Shown here: positions 24,648 to 33,646 of the stretch, one piece after another
Position numbering within the stretch: the first letter of the stretch is position 1
Layout of the letters: every line of letters starts with the position of its first letter
DNA from: JAAYJT01 sp037445555
GTDB taxonomy: Bacteria; Bacteroidota; Bacteroidia; Bacteroidales; JAAYJT01
Reading direction: 5' to 3'
Assembly (NCBI GenBank): GCA_037445555.1
Contig: JBBIKG010000002.1
Span: 1 to 64,000, forward strand
Length of the DNA: 64,000 nucleotides
Translations under genes and position numbers: made by a program
Notes under the pieces: generated by a model
Seen by the model: the letters and a program-made list of their open reading frames with translations, nothing else
The model's database searches: none
Told to the model about the DNA's origin: nothing

Positions 24648-26071
24648 TTACCTGTAGGTTTAATAATCGCTAGTGTCGCCACCTCCATGGCACTGCTCGG
24701 TTTTGCCGATATTTTCAGATCTTCATCAAGCAGTAACAAGGTGGGAGTTGCAAAAAGATAGTAGTCCGAAGCTATTTTCCCATCCCACCCTATAAGGTCG
24801 CACAAGTTTACCCAGAAGCTTGCCATCGCAGTATCGTTCAGCTGATTTTTTGCGATATAGTCCTGATATGCAGTGCTATCAGAGTCGATTGAAACGGCTA
24901 TTATGCGTAACACCGGATTTTTCGGATTCCCGGCGTTTGCCTGAAGTGCTATTTCCCTAAGCTGGGGCATCATGGTGTTGCAATGCGGACACCAGCTGGC
25001 ATAAAAAACCACAAGGGTATGTGTTGCCATACCAGATTTCAGTGTAAAAGGCATTCCGGTAATATCAATGGCATTTATGCCGGGAGCAGGATTTCCGGTT
25101 GCCAGACGTTTGTAGCCCTCCATACGTTTTTGCAGTTCACCGGATTCGTGATCGGCCAGGCACTGTTCGGTAGGCTCATAGGTGCGGGCAATATGATCAA
25201 TCACTGCTTGCTGCCCAATCTGCTCAAAACCATTTATGAGGTAATCAAGCAGATAATTAAATACTTTGGGTTCGACCTTGGCTTTGGTTAAGAGGCGATC
25301 GGCGGCCTGAATAAAATACCTTGTCTGTTGGGCTACATCGTTCCTGCCATCGCGGAAGAGCATCACATATTCAAGGGGTTTGGAAGCAAAAATATCGGTG
25401 TAAAGCAAGAGGGAATCACTGAAATCAATATTGTTCAGGAAATTCTCGAACAAGAACTTTTGCTTGTCTGATGGTAGCATGGAGGCAGGTGGAAATACGG
25501 GAAGGTCGCTGCGGATATAGGATGAAAGTAGGCTTCTAGGAAATTGTGATGCGATGGCCAGCGCCTTTGTCTTAAATTCGGTTTTGAGCAACTCAGCCTC
25601 TTCAACCACCCTGGGATAAAATCGCTCATCCTCAGGGTAAATGCTCAGAATCTGTTCGAGAATACCAATCTTTTTCTCTGCATCCTTTTTAAGCTGACGA
25701 TAATCATGCAATGCAATATTTTGTGCATCGCCAAAGAATATAGCACTATCTGCAAGTAAGGGCAGAGAGGAAGTGAATCCAATATTGCCGCCGGTAAGCA
25801 GCAAATCGACGGAAGCACGGGCTGAGGTGCGGTCGAGGACGATACGATAAAGACCCGGTTGAGGCTTTTGAGACAGAAACAAACGAAAGGCTCCGGTGTT
25901 ATCTGTTTTCGTATCACCAACTTTCATTTCCCGGTGTCCAGCTACCCTTATTAGCAAGATATTACCATACGGAAATCCACTGATACGGCCCTCGATCATG
26001 GCAGGAGGCTGAGAAAATCCGTCAAATTGGACCGCAATAATGAACCAGAGCAGTAAATAGATTCTTCGCAT
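24644..26071 (-). CDS. TlpA-like thioredoxin-family protein with DUF4369-like N-terminus
   Basis: 475 residues from the ATG at 26071, which gives a proper signal peptide (MRRIYLLLWFIIAVQFDGFS); a start at 26194 would put a second hydrophobic stretch ahead. Residues ~22-115 resemble the DUF4369 domain (EGRISGFPYGNILLIRVAGH). The last ~140 residues are a TlpA/ResA-type thioredoxin domain with Cys361-Pro-His-Cys364 in VVFYASWCPHCNTMMPQL. It is likely a periplasmic disulphide reductase in envelope protein maturation. It is single, divergent from rpsP. Confidence 0.88.
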   Translation of the reverse strand: MRRIYLLLWFIIAVQFDGFSQPPAMIEGRISGFPYGNILLIRVAGHREMKVGDTKTDNTGAFRLFLSQKPQPGLYRIVLDRTSARASVDLLLTGGNIGFTSSLPLLADSAIFFGDAQNIALHDYRQLKKDAEKKIGILEQILSIYPEDERFYPRVVEEAELLKTEFKTKALAIASQFPRSLLSSYIRSDLPVFPPASMLPSDKQKFLFENFLNNIDFSDSLLLYTDIFASKPLEYVMLFRDGRNDVAQQTRYFIQAADRLLTKAKVEPKVFNYLLDYLINGFEQIGQQAVIDHIARTYEPTEQCLADHESGELQKRMEGYKRLATGNPAPGINAIDITGMPFTLKSGMATHTLVVFYASWCPHCNTMMPQLREIALQANAGNPKNPVLRIIAVSIDSDSTAYQDYIAKNQLNDTAMASFWVNLCDLIGWDGKIASDYYLFATPTLLLLDEDLKISAKPSSAMEVATLAIIKPTGN

Positions 26072-26180
26072 ACTGGAGGATTGATCAAAACAAAAGTAAT
26101 CAGATTGATATATATGCAGAAATTGAACGCTGATAAAAACAAAAAAACATTGACTATGAGAAGCTAAAGGAAAAAAATGT

Positions 26181-26188
26181 ACCTTTGC
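26181..26188 (+). promoter_or_regulatory. -7 promoter element for rpsP
   Basis: TACCTTTG is an exact TAnnTTTG match 31 bp upstream of the rpsP ATG. A TTG occurs 28 bp further upstream, longer than the 19-21 bp consensus spacing. Confidence 0.55.
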
Positions 26189-26219
26189 ACCCACATTTTA
26201 AAAACTTAAGTATTTCAAC

Positions 26220-26753
26220 ATGCCAACAAAGATTAGATTACAGCGACATGGTAGAAAAGGCAGGCCTTTCTATCATATAGTAATTACTGATGGTCGTGCA
26301 CCACGTGACGGGCGTTTTATTGAAAAGCTTGGCACTTACAACCCTCTGACCAGGCCTGCCACCATCGATATCGATTTTGATCGAGCCCTATATTGGGTGC
26401 AGACCGGAGCACAACCTACCGACACAGCAAAAGCGATTCTTGCCTATAAAGGCATCCTTTTCAAAAACCATCTTCTGAAAGGTGTTCAGAAAGGCGCAAT
26501 GACTCCTGATCAGGCCGAGGAAAAATTTACGCAATGGCTTGATGAAAAACAAGCCAAGATCATTAATAAAGTTAAAGAAACCCACCTGGCTTCGAAAGAG
26601 GAAATGAAGAAGCGTATTGCAGCCGAAGTCAAAGTTAGTGAACAGCGCGCTACTGAGCAGGCAAAAAAATACGCTAAGCAGGTTGCGAAAGAAGCCACAG
26701 CCGTAGAAGAAGCACCGGCCCCTGCCGAAGAAACTCCAGAAACCGAAGCATAA
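26220..26753 (+). CDS. rpsP: 30S ribosomal protein S16 (long form)
   Basis: 177 residues. The first ~85 are canonical S16 (TKIRLQRHGRKGRPFYHIVI, GRFIEKLGTYNPLT, ALYWVQTGAQPTDTAKAIL). The remaining ~90 residues form the charged, Lys/Glu/Ala-rich coiled tail (KKRIAAEVKVSEQRATEQAK...PAPAEETPETEA) normal in Bacteroidota S16. It assembles early in the 30S body. A rho-independent terminator follows, so it is largely monocistronic. Confidence 0.97.
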   Translation: MPTKIRLQRHGRKGRPFYHIVITDGRAPRDGRFIEKLGTYNPLTRPATIDIDFDRALYWVQTGAQPTDTAKAILAYKGILFKNHLLKGVQKGAMTPDQAEEKFTQWLDEKQAKIINKVKETHLASKEEMKKRIAAEVKVSEQRATEQAKKYAKQVAKEATAVEEAPAPAEETPETEA

Positions 26754-26776
26754 ACAGTTCAAATCATAAGTTCATT

Positions 26777-26804
26777 AAGGCTGCCTTACCGGGTGGCCTT
26801 TTTT
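26777..26804 (+). terminator. Rho-independent terminator after rpsP
   Basis: AAGGC-tg-CC, loop TTACCG, GG-tg-GCCTT followed by a run of Ts (to 26804). The stem is 7 bp with a symmetric 2-nt internal mismatch and the U-tract starts inside the stem. It lies 24 bp after the rpsP stop and before rimM. Confidence 0.7.
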
Positions 26805-26880
26805 GTGCCCGTATGACCTGAGAAATTGCCGCTTTCTGCGTAAATACTAAACACCTATCTTCGTAATTAAATTCATCGAA

Positions 26881-27408
26881 ATGCAACTGGATAAATATTT
26901 TTACTTGGGGAAGATCCTGAAGACGATTGGAATAAGCGGAGACCTCATGGTGCATCTTGATGTGGATGATCCCATGCGATACCAAAACCTCGATGCGATA
27001 TTTATTGCACTCGGGGGAAATCTGGTTCCGTTTATTATTGAAAGAGTGAAGTTGAAGCACAATAACCAGGCGCAGATAAAATTACGGGAGATTGATTCGG
27101 TTGAGCAGACTGAAATTTTAATCGGATGCACATTGTATCTCCCGCTTGAGCTGCTTCCCAAACTTAAGGGGAATCAGTTTTATTATCATGAGATTATCGG
27201 TTTTGAAGTTACCGATTCGCGTTTCGGGCCTGTCGGGAGAGTGGAATTAGTGCTCGAATTTCCTTTGCAGGCTATATTGCAATTAAACTTTGCGGGAAAG
27301 GAAGTATTGATACCGGTTGCCGACGACATCATCACATCTGTTGACCGTGAAAACCGCCGGTTGATTATTTCCGCTCCCGAGGGCCTGATTGAAATGTATC
27401 TGGGATAA
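26881..27408 (+). CDS. rimM: Ribosome maturation factor RimM
   Basis: 175 residues. An N-terminal RimM domain (FYLGKILKTIGISGDLMVHL) is followed by a PRC-barrel domain (FYYHEIIGFEVTDSRFGPVG and VLIPVADDIITSVDRENRRL). It binds S19 and helps 30S head maturation. The classic rpsP-rimM-trmD-rplS order is broken here: after rimM comes a trmN6-like methyltransferase. A -7-like TATCTTCG is at 26856-26863, consistent with its own promoter after the rpsP terminator. Confidence 0.93.
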   Translation: MQLDKYFYLGKILKTIGISGDLMVHLDVDDPMRYQNLDAIFIALGGNLVPFIIERVKLKHNNQAQIKLREIDSVEQTEILIGCTLYLPLELLPKLKGNQFYYHEIIGFEVTDSRFGPVGRVELVLEFPLQAILQLNFAGKEVLIPVADDIITSVDRENRRLIISAPEGLIEMYLG

Positions 27409-27413
27409 CGTCC

Positions 27414-28124
27414 ATGGCATTCCGGTTCAAACAATTTCGTGTCGAGGATGCGCACAGCACGATGAAGGTGGGCACGGATGCGGTGTTGCTTGGCGCATGG
27501 GCAAAACCTCCTGTGAAGGGTAGCATTCTGGATATAGGCACCGGTTGCGGCGTGATTGCTTTGATGATGGCGCAAAAGAGCATGGCATCCATCACTGCCA
27601 TCGATATTGACGCCTTAAGCATAACTCAGGCATCGTCCAACTTTGCAGCAAGCCCCTGGAAAAACAGGCTTACAGCTCTGCACCTGAGTTTAGAAGAGTA
27701 TGCCAAACTGCAAGCTCCACCAGCGGACTTTATTGTATCGAATCCGCCATTTTTCATCAATTGCCTGAGGTCGGAGGACAAAAAGCGCAACCTCGCTCGG
27801 CACACCGACGATCAGGCACTAGATATGTTTTTACAGACCATGGCTGCTTTGCTAAACCCCACCGGTAGCGTTGCCATCATTATGCCTTACAGTGAAAAAC
27901 TATCTGCACAGGTTAGGTTTGAAGCTGTTGGCCTTCATGTTTATCGCATGGCTGAGGTCACACCTCGCGAAAGCAAACCCCCAACCCGGCTTATGATGGA
28001 GGCTGGATGGAAAAAGCCTGAAGGACTGGTCTTGGAGCATCTTGTCCTTCGCCATGCGGATGGCTTATACACCCGTCAATACAAAAATCTCACCGGGGAA
28101 TATTACCTGTTTCTGAACGAATAA
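27414..28124 (+). CDS. trmN6: tRNA1(Val) A37 N6-methyltransferase-like protein (TrmN6/YfiC)
   Basis: 236 residues of the TrmN6/YfiC family. The N-terminal FRFKQFRVEDAHSTMKVGTD is diagnostic, the SAM site is ILDIGTGCGVIALMMAQ, and the catalytic NPPF motif of adenine-N6 methyltransferases is in FIVSNPPFF. Expected to methylate A37 of tRNA(Val). It starts 5 bp after the rimM stop, so the two are co-transcribed; both act on the translation machinery. Confidence 0.9.
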   Translation: MAFRFKQFRVEDAHSTMKVGTDAVLLGAWAKPPVKGSILDIGTGCGVIALMMAQKSMASITAIDIDALSITQASSNFAASPWKNRLTALHLSLEEYAKLQAPPADFIVSNPPFFINCLRSEDKKRNLARHTDDQALDMFLQTMAALLNPTGSVAIIMPYSEKLSAQVRFEAVGLHVYRMAEVTPRESKPPTRLMMEAGWKKPEGLVLEHLVLRHADGLYTRQYKNLTGEYYLFLNE

Positions 28125-28174
28125 TTAATCAGCCAGGAGTAGAATCACTTGAAGCTCTATGCCGGGAGGTATTA

Positions 28175-30316
28175 TCATTCAGCCGGCAGGTCTTTCATCG
28201 AAAGCTGTATCCGTCGCCTCTGAAGGTCGACATCCAGCACTTTTACCCTGACTTTCTGATTTATTTTCACAACCGTATTCGGATCTGTAACATAGCGTGA
28301 GGCCATCTGGCTTACATGCACAAGACCATCCTGGTGCACACCCACATCCACAAATGCTCCGAAAGCTGTAATGTTCGTGACAATGCCCCAAAGTATCATG
28401 CCCTGCTTCAGATCCTCGATTTCATGTATGTTGGGATCAAAGGAAAAATAATCGAATGTTTGGCGTGGGTCGCGCCCGGGTTTTTCAAGTTCCTTCACTA
28501 TGTCTGTAAGCGTAGGAATGCCTGCCCGGTCGTCCACAAAGTCGTGCAGGTTGATTTTCTCCCTGACATTTTTATCAATTATCAGGGTATCGACTGATAC
28601 ACTCAAAGTCGCCGCCATTCTATCAACTATCCGGTAGCTCTCGGGATGTACGGCACTGTTATCGAGCGGGTTGACCGCACCCTGAATGCGGAGAAAACCG
28701 GCAGCCTGTTCAAACGCTTTGTCGCCAAAACGAGGCACTTTTTTCAGTTCTTCGCGGCTACTGAACGCTCCGTTGCTGGCCCTGTATTTCACAATATTCA
28801 ATGCCAGGGCAGGGCCCACTCCCGACACATAGGTCAGAAGTTCCTTACTTGCCGTGTTCACTTCTACGCCAACCATGTTTACACAATTTTCGACTACCTG
28901 CTCAAGGCAGGTCTGAAGCTGCTTTTGATCCACATCGTGCTGATACTGACCTACACCTATTGACTTGGGATCAATCTTCACAAGCTCGGCCAGTGGATCG
29001 ATTAGCCGCCTGCCAATGGATACGGCACCACGCACGGTAACGTCGTAATCGGGAAATTCTTCACGGGCCACTGCAGAAGCCGAATAGACCGAGGCCCCTG
29101 CTTCGTTTACAACCACAACTGTCAGATCCCTGTCGAATCGTATGCGACGGATAAAATTCTCCGTTTGACGGCTGGCCGTTCCATTACCAATACTTATGGC
29201 TTCGATTTTATATGCATTCACCAGGCTCGTAATTTTCCTGATAGCCTGTCCAACGTCGCTTTGGGGCGGATGTGGATAAATGGTTTCGTTATGCAGGAGG
29301 TTTCCCTGTGCATCGAGGCAAACCACTTTACAGCCGGTGCGAAAACCCGGATCAATGGCCAGCACCCGCTTCTGACCCAAGGGGGAAGCCAGGAGCAACT
29401 GGCGCAAATTTTCAGCAAATATGCGGATGGCTTCCCTGTCGGCTTTTTCCTTCAGCACATTCCTGAACTCGTTTTCCATTGAGGGCTGCAAAAGGCGCTT
29501 ATAGCAGTCTTTAACAGCCATCCGCATCTGGAGGGAAGCATCACTATCTGATTTAATGGTTATCTTTTCAATGACCTGAAGTGCCTTATCCTCGTCAGGG
29601 CCGATGGTAAGCCGCAGAATATTTTCATTTTCACCCCTCATCATCGCCAGTATCCTGTGCGATGGAGCACGAATGGCTCCTTCATTCCAGTTAAAATAGT
29701 CGCTAAATCTATCCCCTTCGGTTTCTTTACCTTTAATGATCCTGGAGGATATAACAGCCTCGTTTTGGAAAAGCCACCGTATCCGCTTGCGCACGTAGGC
29801 GTTTTCGTTTATCCATTCGGCGATAATATCGCGCGCTCCGGCCAAAGCCTCGTCAGCTGAGCAAACTCCCTTTTCTTCATTGAGATATTTCCCGGCCTCA
29901 ACCAGTATATCAAAGGGATACTGAGCCATAAGCTTTTTTGCCAGTGGTTCGAGGCCACGTTCAATGGCATTGCTTGCACGGGTTTTCCGCTTAGGTCTAT
30001 AGGGCAGGTAAAGATCCTCAAGTTCCGACATGGAATTGGCGGTCAGAATTTGGGTCTCCAGTTCAGGAGTGAGCTTATCCTGCTCGCGGATGGAGTCAAG
30101 GATTGTGCTACGGCGTTTGTCCATTTCTTCCATCTGCCACGCACGATCTCGAATGGCAGCAAGTTTTACCTCAACCAGACTTCCGGTCCATTCCTTGCGG
30201 TAGCGCGCAATGAAAGGAATCGTTGCGCCTGAATTGAAAAGGCGTATGGTATTCTCAACGGCATTCACGTCAATGCCCAGCTCAACAGAGATCGCTGCAG
30301 CGTATGTTAGTTCCAC
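28175..30316 (-). CDS. tex: Tex family RNA-binding transcription accessory protein
   Basis: 713 residues starting at GTG 30316. The order of Tex domains is visible: N-terminal helical region (IPFIARYRKEWTGSL), YqgF/RNase H-like domain (VLAIDPGFRTGCKVVCLDAQ), helix-hairpin-helix region (VSGVGPALALNIVKYRASNG) and C-terminal S1 domain (GIVTNITAFGAFVDVGVHQD, LVHVSQMASRYV). Tex is a nucleic-acid-binding protein related to eukaryotic Spt6, implicated in transcription. It follows the LutA-like gene by 43 bp on the same strand. Confidence 0.96.
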   Translation of the reverse strand: MELTYAAAISVELGIDVNAVENTIRLFNSGATIPFIARYRKEWTGSLVEVKLAAIRDRAWQMEEMDKRRSTILDSIREQDKLTPELETQILTANSMSELEDLYLPYRPKRKTRASNAIERGLEPLAKKLMAQYPFDILVEAGKYLNEEKGVCSADEALAGARDIIAEWINENAYVRKRIRWLFQNEAVISSRIIKGKETEGDRFSDYFNWNEGAIRAPSHRILAMMRGENENILRLTIGPDEDKALQVIEKITIKSDSDASLQMRMAVKDCYKRLLQPSMENEFRNVLKEKADREAIRIFAENLRQLLLASPLGQKRVLAIDPGFRTGCKVVCLDAQGNLLHNETIYPHPPQSDVGQAIRKITSLVNAYKIEAISIGNGTASRQTENFIRRIRFDRDLTVVVVNEAGASVYSASAVAREEFPDYDVTVRGAVSIGRRLIDPLAELVKIDPKSIGVGQYQHDVDQKQLQTCLEQVVENCVNMVGVEVNTASKELLTYVSGVGPALALNIVKYRASNGAFSSREELKKVPRFGDKAFEQAAGFLRIQGAVNPLDNSAVHPESYRIVDRMAATLSVSVDTLIIDKNVREKINLHDFVDDRAGIPTLTDIVKELEKPGRDPRQTFDYFSFDPNIHEIEDLKQGMILWGIVTNITAFGAFVDVGVHQDGLVHVSQMASRYVTDPNTVVKINQKVRVKVLDVDLQRRRIQLSMKDLPAE

Positions 30317-30359
30317 AGGAAAATTAGGTTAGAAACCGACATTTTTCGTATCCCAGTTA

Positions 30360-31079
30360 TCAGCATCCGGTAGCCAGCACATCGGCAATGTGGGCTGTTT
30401 TGATGGGTAATTTGTGTTTTTTGATATACCCGTCGAGATGCAATAGACAAGAAGAATCCGTAGAGATAATATATTCGGCCCCTGTAGCTATCGCATCGTC
30501 AACCTTTTGCTGGGCCATGGCGGTTGAGATAGCCTCGTGCTTTACTGAAAAAGCACCGCCAAACCCGCAACACTCAGTTCTTCTTTCCATCTCCCGTAGT
30601 TCCAATCCCCGGACATAGCGCAACAGAGCCCTCGGTTCATCGCCTAAAATATATTCACGCAGTGAGGCGCAACTGTCGTGATACACAACTACATGATTGA
30701 AGACCGCGCCCACATCGGTAACCTGCAACACATTCACTAGAAAATCAGTAAACTCGATGATATTTTTTTGCAGCTGCTTGTACTCTATATGGAGGGCAGA
30801 ATTGTAGAATAATTCGTTGAAGTTGTTACGAACCATCCCTGCGCAGGAAGTAGAGGGTGTGACTACAAGCCGATTATTGCTATAATTACGTATAAACTTC
30901 TCGCCGATAGCTTTGGCCTCATCCCAGAAGCCGGCATTATAAGCTACCTGGCCACAACAGGTCTGTTTGTTGCAGTAATGCACTTCCACTCCCAGCTTTT
31001 CGAGTAATCTCAGCATATTGAACCCTGTTTCAGGATAAAACTGATCGACGAAGCAGGGAATAAAAATGTCAACTTCCAT
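30360..31079 (-). CDS. CCG-domain (Fe-S)-binding protein, LutA/YkgE type
   Basis: 239 residues with two CCG domains: FIPCFVDQFYPETG...NKQTCCGQVAYNAG and YHDSCASLREY...ERRTECCGFGGAFS. These bind an unusual Fe-S cluster in heterodisulphide reductase-like proteins. In lactate oxidation LutA works with LutB and LutC, but neither is adjacent here, so it is either an orphan subunit or its partners lie elsewhere. It lies 83 bp after aroA on the same strand. Confidence 0.85.
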   Translation of the reverse strand: MEVDIFIPCFVDQFYPETGFNMLRLLEKLGVEVHYCNKQTCCGQVAYNAGFWDEAKAIGEKFIRNYSNNRLVVTPSTSCAGMVRNNFNELFYNSALHIEYKQLQKNIIEFTDFLVNVLQVTDVGAVFNHVVVYHDSCASLREYILGDEPRALLRYVRGLELREMERRTECCGFGGAFSVKHEAISTAMAQQKVDDAIATGAEYIISTDSSCLLHLDGYIKKHKLPIKTAHIADVLATGC

Positions 31080-31162
31080 TCTTGTTGTAGGATAAAATCA
31101 TCAACCGGCAAAAATATTGAAATTACCATTCGTATATGGTGAAGAGATCATTTTATCACCTC

Positions 31163-32485
31163 CTAATTATTAACAGTTATCAGGTCAAAACCTGCTTCTT
31201 TAAGATGTTGCCAGTAGTCGGGGTAGGATTTTGAAACTACATGAGGATCATTTATTTGAAGATGTTTGTACACGAGAGCCAACGGAGCGATGGCCATTGC
31301 TATCCGGTGATCGCCCCAGGTTTGGAAACACAAATCGGGTTGTACGGATAGTTCATTTCCAGGGGGAATCCAGAGCTGGTCATCGCCTGAGGCTGTGATG
31401 TTTGGATTGATTTTGGCAAGTTCTGTGCATAATGCGGTCAGCCGGTCGCTTTCCTTGATTCTGAGATTGGCAATTCCCTTCAGAACGGCAGATCGCCCCA
31501 GCCCTGCACATGTGACGGCGATTGATGGGGCAAGGTCAAGATTACGGGATAAATCAAATTCGAGCGGAGTGTGACCCGGCAACAGGTGAGGTTGCTTGGT
31601 TCTTTTTTCGCCTTGGGTCATGCCCGTTGATTTGGAAATCAACCTGATACCCCCTGTTTCTGCGATCGTTTGCACACCCAAGGGCTCATAAAATTCAGGG
31701 AGTGCTGCGTCACCCTGCGGAGATTCGCGATGTAAACACTTCAGGAAAATATTCGAAGATTTGGCAAGCGCAGCGATCTGGAACCAGTATGACGCAGCAC
31801 TCCAGTCGCTTTCTACCTCCATCTCAACTGATTCCGGCCATCCGGGCAGAATGCTGATATAATTATCTTTATCGGCTATCCTGATCCCGGCTGTCCTCAT
31901 AAGCTCTGCCGTGAGGTGTATGTATGTCGAGGAGGGAATGTGCTTATCAAACTCAATAATCAATCCGTTCTGAAGAGAGGGAGCTATCAACATCAACGCC
32001 GACACAAATTGGCTGCTTTGCCGGGCGTCCACAACCACATTTCCACCTGCAAGTTTTCTACCTCTGATCACGAGTGGTGGAAATCCTTCTTGGCCTGCAT
32101 AGCGTATATCTGCACCCAGTATCCGCAGGGCATCCACCAAGGCTCTGACAGGTCGCTGCTGCATTCTTGAAGAGCCTGTCAGCAACCAGCCACCATCAGT
32201 GATGGCCAGGAATGCAGTTAGAAACCTGAAAACTGTTCCCGCGTTTCCTGCATCAAGTTCAACGAGCGAATGCCCGCCCTGAGGCGGAATATTTTTAATG
32301 CAATCCAGTAGGCGGGTCAAAATCCGTGTGTCATCTGAATCGGAGAGTTTGGTTGGGACTACAATTCCTCCGGATAACATTCTTAATACCAGCAGGCGAT
32401 TGCTGACACTTTTTGAAGTTGGGAGTTCCACCGTAAGATGAATGGGTGATTCAGGGCCTGACACCCGTAGTATTCTTTCGCTCAT
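31163..32485 (-). CDS. aroA: 3-phosphoshikimate 1-carboxyvinyltransferase (EPSP synthase)
   Basis: 440 residues. Transfers the enolpyruvyl group of PEP to shikimate-3-phosphate in aromatic amino-acid synthesis. Signature blocks are present: LPTSKSVSNRLLVLRMLSGG, ELDAGNAGTVFRFLTAFLA, NLRIKESDRLTALCTELAK and TWGDHRIAMAIAPLAL. It starts 2 bp after aroB ends, so aroB-aroA form an operon. Confidence 0.96.
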   Translation of the reverse strand: MSERILRVSGPESPIHLTVELPTSKSVSNRLLVLRMLSGGIVVPTKLSDSDDTRILTRLLDCIKNIPPQGGHSLVELDAGNAGTVFRFLTAFLAITDGGWLLTGSSRMQQRPVRALVDALRILGADIRYAGQEGFPPLVIRGRKLAGGNVVVDARQSSQFVSALMLIAPSLQNGLIIEFDKHIPSSTYIHLTAELMRTAGIRIADKDNYISILPGWPESVEMEVESDWSAASYWFQIAALAKSSNIFLKCLHRESPQGDAALPEFYEPLGVQTIAETGGIRLISKSTGMTQGEKRTKQPHLLPGHTPLEFDLSRNLDLAPSIAVTCAGLGRSAVLKGIANLRIKESDRLTALCTELAKINPNITASGDDQLWIPPGNELSVQPDLCFQTWGDHRIAMAIAPLALVYKHLQINDPHVVSKSYPDYWQHLKEAGFDLITVNN

Positions 32486-32487
32486 GC

Positions 32488-33591
32488 CTAAAACTGGAAA
32501 TTCATATATTTTCCGATAGCATCGGACAATTGATCAGCGGAACACGATACGTCAAACTCTGGACGTCCTGCGCGGAACAGCAGGGAAAAGTTCAACGAGT
32601 CTGATCTGTTTTTTTTATCATGGGCCACCAGGTCGATTACGGCACTTTTGATCTCAGGGGTAATTGGATAACGCGGATACAAACTGAATATATACCTGTT
32701 AATATCGTGAATTTCCGATTCAGCAAATCCGAATTTTTCTGAGGATAAAAACAGCTCGATGACTATGCCCAAAGCTATGGCATGCCCATGAAGTAAAGGT
32801 TGTGCATCATGCCGTAGGGAGTAAGTTTCAAGTGCGTGTCCCGCAGTGTGTCCGAAGTTAAGTATTTTGCGTCTCCCGGCTTCGCGAAAATCATCTTCAA
32901 CAACATGAAGTTTTGACAATGCAACCTTTTCGATGAACCGGCAATCGTTAGCCAAGGATCTGATGGCATGCAATGTATTGAACTTATCGATAAACTCAAG
33001 CCATGGGCCGGCTGGTTTTACCAGCTCCATTTTTATTACCTCAGCAAAACCCGAAAGCAACTCATCATCAGGCAAGGTATTAAGAAACTCAGGAAATATT
33101 AGAACAAAGATCGGAAGGGAAAACGTGCCTAGAAAATTCTTCAACCCATTGTAATCCACGCCAGTCTTACCACCAATGGAGGCATCCGCCATCGCAAGCA
33201 GGGAAGTGGGTACGAGCATGAATGGCATGCTCCGTTGGTATACAGAGGCAACAAAACCACCCAAGTCGCATACCACTCCGCCCCCAAGGCAAATCAGCAA
33301 GGAATGGCGGTCGGCACCTGCCTCGATCAATTGCTCCCAGATCAACCGGCAGGTATCTATGTTTTTGTTTTTCTCGCCGGGCTTCATTTCCAGCAACCTG
33401 TATTCAAACCCGAGGGGCAGAAATGACACAAAGTGAGGCAAACAATACTTTCTTGTGTTACTGTCAGTAAGAACAAACACACCAGAAAAACGATTTCCAA
33501 AGTCCCCTGAAATCTCCCGGAGCTGTTTCCGGGCATCATTACCCACCTTGACAGGAGCTTGTTCGAATATTTTGTAACTTTGGGAGACCAT
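32488..33591 (-). CDS. aroB: 3-dehydroquinate synthase
   Basis: 367 residues. Converts DAHP to 3-dehydroquinate, the second step of the shikimate pathway, using NAD+ and a divalent metal. Seen: GGGVVCDLGGFVASVYQRSM, VPTSLLAMADASIGGKTGVD and the metal-ligand motif LNFGHTAGHALE. It heads the aroB-aroA pair. The -7 element just 4 nt before its ATG implies a leaderless mRNA. Confidence 0.95.
   Translation of the reverse strand: MVSQSYKIFEQAPVKVGNDARKQLREISGDFGNRFSGVFVLTDSNTRKYCLPHFVSFLPLGFEYRLLEMKPGEKNKNIDTCRLIWEQLIEAGADRHSLLICLGGGVVCDLGGFVASVYQRSMPFMLVPTSLLAMADASIGGKTGVDYNGLKNFLGTFSLPIFVLIFPEFLNTLPDDELLSGFAEVIKMELVKPAGPWLEFIDKFNTLHAIRSLANDCRFIEKVALSKLHVVEDDFREAGRRKILNFGHTAGHALETYSLRHDAQPLLHGHAIALGIVIELFLSSEKFGFAESEIHDINRYIFSLYPRYPITPEIKSAVIDLVAHDKKNRSDSLNFSLLFRAGRPEFDVSCSADQLSDAIGKYMNFQF
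33575..33582 (+). promoter_or_regulatory. -7 promoter element for proline dehydrogenase gene
   Basis: TAACTTTG on the plus strand, exact TAnnTTTG, within the first codons of the divergent aroB gene and 64 bp before the ATG at 33647. Confidence 0.4.
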
Positions 33592-33595
33592 AAAG

Positions 33596-33603
33596 CAAAG
33601 TTA
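33596..33603 (-). promoter_or_regulatory. -7 promoter element for aroB (leaderless)
   Basis: CAAAGTTA on the plus strand reads TAACTTTG on the minus strand, followed by CTTT and then the aroB ATG. With transcription starting about four bases after the -7 element, the first transcribed base would be at or next to the A of the start codon. Confidence 0.5.
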
Positions 33604-33646
33604 GAGAATAAATCCGCACCCTGAAAATTGCCACTATCTGATCCCT

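Noticed and set aside
31101..31151. 16-codon minus-strand frame after aroA with an AGGAGGTG Shine-Dalgarno-like sequence
   Set aside because: Peptide (MISSPYTNGNFNIFAG) has no recognisable feature and Shine-Dalgarno matches are not reliable start signals in Bacteroidota; likely chance.
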